A stretch of DNA of 64,000 nt, taken from NCBI GenBank assembly GCA_947095585.1, contig OX352764.1, forward strand, positions 9,595,001-9,659,000, written 5' to 3'. The notes beneath the pieces were generated by a model. The model was not told the origin of the DNA. It saw only the letters and a program-made list of their open reading frames with translations, and made no database searches. Below are positions 48,301 through 57,564 of the stretch, piece by piece. Both the position numbers and the translations under genes were made by a program. The DNA is from Nephrocerus scutellatus (taxonomy: Eukaryota; Arthropoda; Insecta; Diptera; Pipunculidae). Position 1 is the stretch's first letter. The number at the start of each line of letters is the position of its first letter.

Positions 48301-50885
48301 GACCGCCCATATAAGTTTTTTGAAAATTAACCAGATTTTCTTCAAATTTTAAATACCTGTGTATCTCCGATGTAAAAAACTTTTTGTAAAACTGTTAGAA
48401 TGATCGGGTCCTGATGCCCCTGAGGAAAATTAATATACATTTACTGAAAATTCCGGCCCCGTCCGTAAGTCACACCTTCATTTTTTCTAAAAATTTTGGA
48501 GTGATCAAGCCTCGGGCTCCTAAATATCGCGAAAAACGCTGCAAATGTTTGGGTTTCGTAAAACGGTGCTAGGAGTACTTCACTTCCTGAAACCAGACAA
48601 TAATGCATATAGTCGCACTAAGCTTGAGTACAACTGTATTTCCTTGTCTAGATGGAATACATGGAAATATCGCGAATACAATCGACTCGCTTGAACATCC
48701 TAGAAGTGTTTCCTGCTTGTTGATGTTTTATCTCATTTCCCACAAGTGGCGTTGAAAAGAAATATTCAGGCATATCCCGCCCATAGTCCGACCCATCCTC
48801 AATACTTATGTCTCGTTACTCGTGGATGGATGGATGGATGGACGGATGGCATTCTTTTTGTTGTTAATAGGCAAATAATTTATAATTTTTATAAATTTAG
48901 GAAGTTGATTTCCTGGGAGTTGATTAAATGGGAAATCCCAAAAACAAATCTCAAAACCCCAATTAGCCAATTTGTTTTGTAAATTGGGGTTTTGTAAATT
49001 AGGATTTTGCTAATTGATATTTCGATTTTTGTATTTTGATTTTTAAATAACGTACCAGAACCAGAAACACAAAAAAGAAATTGTCGGAGTGTTCCGGATA
49101 CAAGCCACTAGTTATAAAATATAATTTCCCTTTTTTATTTATTCAATTAAAACATAGATTATTTATATTGAAACAATAGCTAATTAGTATAACTTATGTT
49201 TGCTTCAACAAACGAAACAATTTTATATACATACTAAGAAGAAGTTTTTTGTCAATATCACTGCGGCACACGTTAGCATCATTTGACAGGTTCCTGTTTG
49301 TTGAACCCTGAATTATACAAAAACAATCAAGAACACAAAAAAAACTCAAATAGACATCAATAAACATTATTTGCTAATTGGTTTGAACTTGTGATTCAGA
49401 CCAAATTTTAGTGCGAACATAACAAAGAACAATGCTTCTTTGTAAAGTATCTGCGAGATGTTTTCCACTTATGTATATTATAACTGTTAACAGTTCGCCA
49501 CTGTTGCCTTCTATAAATATCTCAGAGTAGATTTGCTAAAGTAAGCAGTTTGTTATCCAATCCAGCTGTGTCTATTTGCCAATATGGTTACGGATATAAT
49601 CAACCGGTTCTAGGGTGGCATACATATGCCAAATATGGTGGAAGGTTAAATTTCAACATTACTAATTGTTGGAGACAGGTAGTTCAAAATCAGCCGGTTG
49701 TTCAACAACAAAGAATAAGAGTGTACTTGAAACAAAAAAGGTTATAGAAGAATAGAACACTTTGATTGCTCTTATGACTCTTTTTCAATCGAAACGAAAC
49801 GATTGTTTATATTTTGGAAGAGTCTATGGATGTACACGCTTTTAAGGCAGTAAGATTTAAAGATTTAATGTTTTTTCGCCTTTTCTATACACTTGCCATT
49901 GAAATTAATTAATTGACCGTTTTCCTACATACTCTTATATATGAATTCCACCTTTCCTTACAGAGAGCCGATCACAGTTACTTTGTTACGTTTGCGATAG
50001 CTGTTCGACGATAACAGAAAAAACTCCCATGCAGCCATGTGACCAGGATAGCTTCAGTGAGCATGGATCAACATTGTTGGCGACAATGACAACAACTACT
50101 CAGCGTGCTAACGATTGGGAAACACCGCGGCCAACAACAGTATTTCCAGCAGTGATCAAAGATGATATGACAACCCTTATGTCAACGACAATGTCCAATG
50201 ATACCACAACCATAATAATGTCAACGACTGATAGTCCATCAACCCTTATGCCTATGACCGATAAACCGACAACAACAACGGAGTATAACTCAACGAATGC
50301 CACAATGATGACCACTAATATGAATCCTATTGCATCGACGTCAACTGGTTCTTCTCTCGAGACAACAACATTTATGCCAACAACTTTGAACAACGGTACA
50401 GTGGTAATAAGACCATTGAATTACAGTACAGTGGTTATAACTCCGTCCAGTGACGAGCCGCTCAATGATGAAGATGATGACAAACCTCTTGCAAAGTCAT
50501 CACAGTCGTATATGTCTTCGTCGACGTTTAGAGGTCGTCAAGTGCGAAATATCGTCCCTGATTCGATGACTTATTACTGCTTCGCCGTTCAGAAGAAACG
50601 TAAAATCCACTTATTTATTTATTTACAGAAGAAGAACTTTATATTCACTTTTTCTCTGTCTTTCTGTCGTTATCTACAGATTCCAACGAAAGCTACACCG
50701 TCCAACGAGGATGCTCTGCTTCGCGCTCAAATGATACCATCTGCACCCAACTAAAGGCGACCAACAATCATACAATCAACAAGTGTGACACCTGTTCGAA
50801 AAATCTCTGCAATGGCAGCACCGCTCTACGAATCTCAATTATTGCCTTAGTACTTGGAGTCGCTTTAATTCTAGTTAAGAATTAA
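45326..50885 (+). CDS. Ly6-mucin hybrid surface protein (Ly6 gene 4, three exons)
   Basis: Proposed exons are 45,326-45,377 (signal peptide MKLMQFTVLLMLLIAAK, phase 1), 49,964-50,599 and 50,680-50,885. Exon 2 begins SQLLCYVCDSCSTITEKTPM, reaching cysteine 4 at QPC. A 179-residue Thr/Ser-rich insert follows (TTTIIMSTTDSPSTLMPMTD is typical). It ends with an acidic patch (DEPLNDEDDDK) and RGRQVRN, which contains an RxxR furin-type site, before YYCFAVQ (cysteine 5). The 80-bp phase-1 intron is followed by SYTVQRGC, CDTCSKNLCN (cysteines 6-10) and a short hydrophobic GPI-type tail (IIALVLGVALILV). Exon 2 reads through into the intron in frame, so the donor choice rests on matching genes 3 and 5. 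The 4.6-kb first intron contains retroelement and repeat relics. Confidence 0.85.
46870..47095 (+). mobile_element. CR1/Jockey-like RT fragment, plus strand
   Basis: Reads INAGIPQGSVLSPTLFFIFI (RT motif B) and a damaged YADD region (FGDDNIFRF, for YADD). It is the opposite orientation to the adjoining fragment at 47.1-47.96 kb, so the relic has been broken and partly inverted or comes from two insertions. It lies in intron 1 of Ly6 gene 4. Confidence 0.75.
47110..47960 (-). mobile_element. CR1/Jockey-like non-LTR remnant, minus strand
   Basis: On the minus strand, 47,906-47,616 has RAVSRVLNYLNTQKSAGPDG and LKRCSSKMALPLRKLFH, the RT N-terminal region with its SAGPDG motif. 47,424-47,134 has KKFFTPSDLATIYKAFICPK and RIQTRAIKLIV, the thumb. 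The catalytic core between is deleted. Same family as 18.6 and 43.0 kb. It lies in intron 1 of Ly6 gene 4. Confidence 0.8.
48030..48540 (-). repeat. 122-bp repeat family, inverted array
   Basis: In inverted orientation it starts with the terminal segment (GGCTGGCTGGGTTATAGAAT then TCTTGCGATCAATTTTTAAC). Three units follow, marked by TTACCCGATTTTCTTCAAAT, CCTGTGTATCTCCGATGG and GACCGGGACCTGAG-like strings about 110-125 bases apart. It lies in intron 1 of Ly6 gene 4. Confidence 0.75.
48823..48848. repeat. (GGAT)n microsatellite
   Basis: About six GGAT units with one substitution (GGAC), seen directly. Confidence 0.85.
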
Positions 50886-50996
50886 CCTTGCAATTGTTAT
50901 TTTTTTAAGTTTACTTGTATAATTTTACGTTATGTAAATTAATTTTTAATTTTAATTAAAATGAATATTATTTTTTTGTAATTCTCGCATTGTGTA

Positions 50997-51002
50997 TTAA
51001 AG
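50997..51002 (+). promoter_or_regulatory. Possible polyadenylation signal of Ly6 gene 4
   Basis: ATTAAA about 110 bases after the stop; another ATTAAA lies at 50,955. No AATAAA is closer. Confidence 0.35.
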
Positions 51003-51763
51003 CCCTTGCGCAAAATTGTTATTGTTATTGAAAGTTTGAGAGTTCTATTGCGTGCAAATGGTTAGTAACAGCTGAGCTGGAACGAGTTATACCGGCGAAT
51101 CTATGGCACTGAAAACGCTCTTGGAGCAGTAAGCTGATTAGCTTACATAGGTAATTACTATTCATGTGACCTTGAAGGTAACGTTTTGAAAAGTTTTGAG
51201 CCGCAATCATGGAAACTTACTACTGTCTGAATGACGTTTTGCACTCTTTTGTTTGTGTGCACCAAATCAAGTTATTTAAAAAAAATCATTTTTTTGTGTA
51301 TCGGAAAAAGTCCCCTACAATCGTTGATTCCATAGTTGTTGTTATAGTCAATCCTATGAGTCATATACTTAGGAAAAAATTCATGTTTGTGCAATTTGTA
51401 AATTTGAATTGGAAAACCCCCAAAATCGGCAGATGGACATTTGTAGTTTAAAATCACGAGATGACTAACGAAATAACGACTAAGACAAAGCAATAAAATT
51501 CTAATAATAAATTAAGAAATGATAGCAAGTCTTACCTTCTATATAAAAATGACTGTTGATTCAATTTCGGTCATAAATTTCAGTAAGTATAGCTAGCATA
51601 TTTAGTCGCAATTGCTTTAACTACTTTCGGTCAAATAGATGGGGATAGATAAACAATTGTTTTTGTTATATAATGTATATAAATTTCAAAAATTCATTAT
51701 TTGACAATAACTTTTAAATTTGCCTGTCAGGTTAAGGCGATTTCACTTTTAATACTTTAAGTT

Positions 51764-51945
51764 TCATCATCATCATAATATTAGGCTCTACAACCGGTGT
51801 GCTGGCCCCCGCAAAAAATCTCTCCATCAGCCCCGATTTCGAGCCGATGTCATCTAGTTTGGCATCCCTAAACTCTGGGCGTCCTGGTCTACGCCATCCT
51901 TCCAGCGTAGGCTTGACCGGCCACGCTGTCGTGTTTCATAAATTC
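51764..51945 (-). mobile_element. RTE-like 3' end fragment
   Basis: On + it begins with a CATCATCATCAT tail, then TAGGCTCTACAACCGGTGTG, and continues with the complement of ARLEFSDAKLDDIG and SGPVERFFAG-type sequence. It matches the 3' end at 8.0-8.16 kb. It is 5'-truncated near 51,945. Confidence 0.85.
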
Positions 51946-52849
51946 AACCCAGCAGCTTGGATGTTATGGATTCGAAGAGACTTGACATACTAAAGTAGGC
52001 TCTTTGTTGGCTTTGATTAGGAAAACCATTTATCGAATACATAATATGAATTACTCAATCGAACTTTTAACATTAAATAATAATAAACTTCTTTATAACT
52101 TTCTATTTGTATTTTATAATTTCAAAATGTTTGCAAGAATATATTTTGATGTATGTCTGCAGAAAAGCACCTTAAGTGATTCACTGGTTGCAATTGTAAT
52201 TAACTTAGTAATGAATCTACATAAATAATAATAAAATGTTGCTTGCTTGTTATTTATGGAAACATTTACTAACCCATTTTTATAAATTTTAAATGTATAT
52301 TATCAGCAGATGGAGGAAGGTTATGGGCTATAGTACACCCCCTTCGCCCTTCCTCGTGGAATGTAAAATGTTAACATCAGCCACACCGCGGTGCTAAGAG
52401 AAAAGTGAATGTACGGGAAGTGAAGCGCCTGTGGGAACAGCAAGTGTTGAATGAAAATTTAAATTGAAAACGCATAAAAAAGTGTCACTAATTTTTTAAG
52501 TTAAGTTTTCAATTAAAATAACATTCAGTTTTGGTCTTTTACATGACTAAGACAAAACTTTTCGCAACCCGTTCCTTTTTTTTATGCACAACAAAAGCCG
52601 GAAAAACGGCCTTGCAGCGAATACTTGCGCTGATAAGCCAAAAATACGGTTGTAACACATGATAGCAGTAACTTTTTCGGTTCGCATTAATTAAGTTTAG
52701 AACTGGGTTAAGCAAATATAAAAGTAGTAAGCAGGCTTACCACACGAACTTGATTCAAATTCATTCGTTATTCACTGAAATTTGTAATCTCATTGGCTCG
52801 CTATTAACGGGTTTCATGCATGATAACGAAATATCGGGTGTTGTTTTAT

Positions 52850-53080
52850 ATCATGTTATTTACGTATATTATATGCGAAAAACGTAAACTGATAAAACCC
52901 TTATCGGGGAATTAGTCATTATTTTAGGGGTTGCAAAATGCAAAATTCGTCTGCATCCTTGAATGTACACGTACGCAGTGTACAAACGTAAAAACGTTCA
53001 AACGAAGAAATGTACACACGTTCGCTGAAAATTTTTCATGTCCTCTGAATATAAGCTTCGCCCTTCGGGCTCGCAATTAT
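52850..53080. repeat. Dispersed repeat ending in a hairpin (copy 2)
   Basis: The left part, CTTATCGGGGAATTAGTCAT and TTTTAGGGG, is shared with 62,755-62,805. The right end, ATATAAGCTTCGCCCTTCGG then GCTCGCAATTAT, is shared with 27,955-27,990 and can form a GCCC-TTC-GGGC hairpin. No coding region. It is probably a non-autonomous transposon; the type is unresolved (Helitron-like is one option). Confidence 0.5.
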
Positions 53081-53826
53081 GTTGCTAAGTAAAAGCATTT
53101 TGTAAATTTCTGAGTCTTTTTAACTTTTTAATCCACACTCGTGCATTTGCGATCGACGATCATATTTGTCCTTTGTCTGTGCAAAGTTTTATTACCAAAT
53201 AGCAAATAAAGATTCTTTTCTCTTTGTTTTCGATAATCGATCATAAAAAAACGTTAAATTAAATAATGAACTTAAAAATTTAATTTTTAAAAAAAAGTCA
53301 AATATTGAGATTAATGAAATTTCACTTGTGTGATTTATTGTTTTCTTATCTTCTGACAAAGATAAATAACAAATAAACTTATTGAGTGCGTAATTGCGAT
53401 TGATTACTTATCAACAATTCTCGGTGGAAAATAAAACAAATTGTAAAAATGCCTATCCCCATTTCAATTGATGTGACGGACTGGTACATTTAATATCTGC
53501 TTCATGGCTTTAACTTTTAGAGATAAAAAAAGGGAATTATTTTATTATCTTTTACTATCAGCAATTAATACACCAAAGTTACTATCCTTTTTACGCGAAC
53601 GAACTTTTACTCTACCATTGAAATGGAGGTTATTGCTAATTCTCAAAAAAAACATAAAAATGATGTTAACAACTCCATTTAGTGGTAGTTGGAATTTGAG
53701 TATTGACGACAGTGGATCGAGTTGGTGATAAGCAAAAACACAAATTACATAAAAATTTAACGAAATTTACGGAATTGTGCCCAAAGTAAAATAATAATAT
53801 TTTTTTTTATAAAAGCGTCTATTGAA

Positions 53827-55680
53827 ATGAACTTGCTGTTGATGATTATTTTTTTGGCTTTTATAGTCAACGGTAAGAGCGGAATTTTCTTGTATTCAAA
53901 AGTTGATAAAGGAATTTTTTTTTTACATTTCCCAAAAAAAGTGACGAAAGAAATAATTTTCTGAAATATTTAGAGTAAAAACAAAAATACTGTTCTCTAA
54001 GAAGAATTTTTGCAGTGTACCCATTGTTTGTTTAAATAATAATTTCTAAATTCAAAAATATTCAGAAAATTTTTCTAATCGTTTTTGAAAGTTACTCAGG
54101 TAAAAAAAAAACTCGAAAACATTAAAAATGTTGACGTAACTTCTATATAATCGAAGTTGGAGTAAAATCGGGCTTTAGGAAGTTGGTTTAAAATTGCTCA
54201 CAATAATTGGCCAGCCAGCCACAAAAACACGGACACGAGGAGTTGTAATAGAGAATTTAAAAATAAGTCTACAGGGCAATTTTTTATATTCCCCAAAAAT
54301 CGTGATGAATAAATAAAAGAATTTTAATAATTTCAAATATTCCACAGCTAATACTCTGCAATGTTACGTGTGCAATGAATGCGAAGAAGTCGACGACAAC
54401 TTTTTAAAAGATTGCTCAACGGATCCTGATAATCTAGTTAGTACAACTGATTCAGAAACTTCCACACCAACTGACATAACTACAAAAACAACAATAGATT
54501 CGACGGATTACCCATCAGGCGTACCAACAAAAACAACAACAGATGCATCAACTATAAAAACAACGTACGTATCAACAAAAACCACAACAGATGGATCAGA
54601 TTACCCGATAGACGCAATAGCAAAAACAACAACAGATTCATCAACAATAACCCCAACAGACACAACAACCAAAAAAACTATAGATATCACAACAACAACA
54701 GCCTCAACGTTTGCATCAACCAAAACAATAACAGATGCAACAACAATGACACCAACTGATATATCAACAGAAACAACAATAAATGTGACCGAATACCTAA
54801 CAGGCGCACCAACAAAAACAACAACAGATGCATCAAAAATAACCTCAACAGACACAACAACCACAAGGACAAAAAGTACTACAGTGACAATAAATCCAAC
54901 AGACGAACCAATAATAAGAACAACGGATACTCGTTCATCAACATCATGGCAAACTGCAGCACCAATAAAACCAACAACAAGTGGAACATCTACAAAAACA
55001 TCAACTGATGAACTAACAAATGCTTCTCATAACACAACAACAGAGATTCCAATAGAGGAACTAACAAAACCATCAACCCACCTAGCGCCTACCAAGCTAA
55101 CAACGCTTGCAACAACAGTTAACCAAACCGACTCAGCAACAGTTATCATCACAGATGCATTAACAAACAGTACAGATCCACATTTTAACATCACTTCAGA
55201 CAAAGAAACGAACACACTAGCAAGTGTTCCACAGAACTCATCAACAAATTCACCAGCAAACGTATCAACAGAATTATTTGAAGATGATCTTGATGCAAAC
55301 AGAACACATAAAGATATGTCAACGTTTTCGGATACATTTGCTGACGACGATTTTGTACTACATAGAAGACCACGTCGTGCTAATAACCAAACTGCCAGCT
55401 ATGCCTGTTACAGTTTGGAAGCAATTGGTAAGTGAAGCTTGAAAATAAACGATAATAAAAGAACACTTAAGTAATTTTTTAACCCGTTGCAGGTACACAC
55501 AAAAAGAAACGTGGGTGCATTAAATTCCCTTTCGGTATCGACGCTTGCGAAGCGTTGGTTGGAGGAAACTCTACTAAGAACATCTGTAAAGTTTGCGTAA
55601 CGGATAAGTGTAACAGTAGTTCTGCAATGACGATCTCGATTTTCACAATGATATTTGCTTTAGTTATAACAAACCTATGA
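53827..55680 (+). CDS. Ly6-mucin hybrid surface protein with the longest Thr-rich insert (Ly6 gene 5, three exons)
   Basis: Proposed exons are 53,827-53,872 (signal peptide MNLLLMIIFLAFIVN, phase 1), 54,348-55,427 and 55,493-55,680. Exon 2 opens with LQCYVCNECEEVDDNFLKDC (cysteines 1-4). It then has 330 residues dominated by Thr, with recurrent units such as PTKTTTDAS and many NxT/S sites, and ends in HRRPRRANN, a good furin-type site at 55,364-55,378. YACYSLEAIG (cysteine 5) follows, then a 65-bp phase-1 intron and KKKRGC, CKVCVTDKCN (cysteines 6-10) with a hydrophobic tail (FTMIFALVITNL) for a GPI anchor. The repeats suggest the insert grew by internal duplication. Processing at RRPRR would give two chains that the Ly6 disulfides could hold together. 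Role unknown. Confidence 0.88.
54125..54285 (+). repeat. 122-bp repeat family, terminal fragment in intron 1 of Ly6 gene 5
   Basis: AAAATCGGGCTTTAGGAAGT, then GGCCAGCCAGCCACAAAAAC and AATAGAGAATTTAAAAATAA match the right-hand end of the array at 59.2-59.32 kb. It ends about 65 bases before exon 2. Confidence 0.65.
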
Positions 55681-55688
55681 ATTTTTTA

Positions 55689-55694
55689 AATAAA
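55689..55694 (+). promoter_or_regulatory. Polyadenylation signal of Ly6 gene 5
   Basis: AATAAA starting 9 bases after the stop, the same spacing as in Ly6 gene 3. Confidence 0.5.
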
Positions 55695-56198
55695 TGAATG
55701 TATTTTTTTATTTTACATCGGACGGACGGACTTGGATTTGAACTGGTATTTCTCAAATAAAGGTAGGCTTACAAAGATGTACTTTTAAGGTACATGCTAC
55801 AATGCTGTCTTCTACAAGAACTCATTTTATTTATCTCTCTTTATCTTTTTCTGGCCTTTATTTTCACCTTTATCTAAAATGGTGATATTTTCGAATGAAA
55901 TTGCGGCAAAACGCTGTATTCGCAAATAAGTCAGGAGGTATTTTTTTAAACACTAAATTCCTTACCATGATCACATAAATTTTCATAGACCCAGTGTTCT
56001 GTTAGTAAAGGTTTTGTTTTCTTCGTGATCAGAATTGACCAAATTTCCACATTTTACTTTAGCGTGGTGAAATTTGGAAGAAAAACTTTGGAATTTGTTT
56101 CACCGAGTTTCACCGAGTTCTACCACTCAAACTAAATGCATAACATAAAAGGAAGAAATATTTATCCAAGTTTTAAGCCATTTACGAATTAAATTCTT

Positions 56199-56451
56199 GG
56201 GTCGCCGTGGTTCAGTGGAAATGCACATTGCTACTGAGCAGGAGGTTCGGTGTCCCATCTCTCGCGAATGGGTAAACAACTTTCCTAGAGTAATAACTGT
56301 CACGGAAAGCTTCTTAATTTGCCATTCGGGTCCGGCCTTAAATTGTAGGTCCCTTCCATTTGGGTCCAAAAATATACATGCGCAACACAAATAGTCGCGA
56401 GAGGCTAGGCCTTGGACCGCAATGGTCTGTCGCACCGAATATTATTATTAA
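56199..56451 (+). mobile_element. tRNA-derived SINE, copy D
   Basis: Head GTCGCCGTGGTTCAGTGG (A box) and GAGCAGGAGGTTCGGTGTCC (B box worn), then the common body with GGTCCCTTCCATTTGGGTCC and CAATGGTCTGTCGCACCGAA, and the ATT-repeat tail at 56,440-56,451. Confidence 0.85.
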
Positions 56452-57190
56452 CTGTCAAAAATACAACTTGACTACACTTACCTTGAATGATTGTGTAACA
56501 TCCGTGCTTGTCAACAGTCGTCGAGGCGTTTCCACACATCATCGCTGGCAGTTGATCCGCTCGGTTTTCGCAGAATCCCCTTCCAGTGAAATAACTTTGA
56601 CACTTGATACAATTGTGGAATGTTCTAGCCACGGCATTGCATGCGGTAGTGTTGCAGTTGTGTCACAACTCACAACGAGAAATTGTTTATGTCAAGCGAA
56701 GTCGCATTGGGAACATGTCATGGGAAAACACGGCCTTGGTTCTATGAATGACAACGATGAAAGGTTTGCGGATCTATGTTCTGATCGCAACCTAATCATT
56801 TAAAGGCACAATTTTTCCCCAAAAACATCCACAAAGCCACCTGGACCCAGAATGTAAAACATGCAATATGTATCCCGCGTACAACAGTCTCTCTCTGAGA
56901 TACAGGTCCAAACCCTAGAGTATAAATGGGAGAAAACAGTCAATGCGTATTCTACAAACACAACTAGAAAATAATGGATATCAGATAACACATGGAACAC
57001 CATTCGTGAACGCCAATCCATCAAAGCAGAATCCACAGAGAAGCCGTCAAGTTGGCCGTCCTATCAAGACATGGAAAAGGACAATAGAAGAGGAAGCGTC
57101 TCTTGAAACCTCAGGTGTTAAATTGAGTTCGTTGGCGGGCGTTTGTAGAAGCCCTATGCTCCCCCGCGGAGTAAAGGAAAGAAAGAAACA
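56452..57190 (+). mobile_element. APE/RT non-LTR retrotransposon, internally deleted copy
   Basis: The left half has HVMGKHGLGSMNDNDERFAD then LCSDRNLII, the endonuclease region equivalent to HVIGKHGLK at 41.16 kb. The right half, from about 57,030, jumps to the C-terminal end with VGRPIKTWKRTIEEEA and the same 3' end as at 15.88-16.13 kb. The whole reverse transcriptase is missing. The left edge directly abuts the SINE tail. Confidence 0.75.
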
Positions 57191-57279
57191 AGAAAAGAAC
57201 TTATTTGAAAATATGAGCGAATTTACTTGTGAGAGTCAAATAAAACTCAAAATTAAAAAAAAAAAAACCCATAAAAATT

Positions 57280-57564
57280 AAAATTTTTCATGTAAATTCT
57301 CGAATAGGAGATGGGTATGTGTTAAAATTTGAAGAAAATCGGGCTAATTTTTAAAAAATGTGCATGGACACCACGCGGGTCTCAGGGACCTATCACTCCA
57401 ACAAATTTACAAAAAGTTTTGTCTATCAGTGATACACATGTGTTTAAAATTTGAAGAAAATCGAGCTAATTTTTAAAAAATTTATATGGACACCCTTCAG
57501 GCCTCAGGGCCCATTCACTCCAAAAACTTTACAAAAAATGTTGTCCATCGGAGATACATACGTA
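57280..57564 (+). repeat. 122-bp tandem repeat array, left part
   Basis: Units start with AAAATTTGAAGAAAATCG at 57,324 and 57,446, a period of 122. Each carries GGCCTCAGGG-like and GTTGTCNATCNGNGATACA strings. The array is interrupted at 57,564 by a mariner/Tc1-type element and resumes in register at 58,864. Confidence 0.85.

Noticed and set aside
49550..49747. ORF after a TATAAATA box at 49,512, possible small gene inside intron 1 of Ly6 gene 4
   Set aside because: The frame has no ATG start (it opens at TTG), no recognised motif and no splice partner; the TATA string is common in AT-rich DNA.
53809..53816. TATAAAAG just before Ly6 gene 5
   Set aside because: It is only 11 bases upstream of the start codon, so a TATA-directed start would fall inside the coding exon.
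54601..55373. Minus-strand ORFs rich in Val and Leu opposite Ly6 gene 5
   Set aside because: They are shadows of the Thr-rich repeat (ACA codons read backwards give Val/Cys/Leu).
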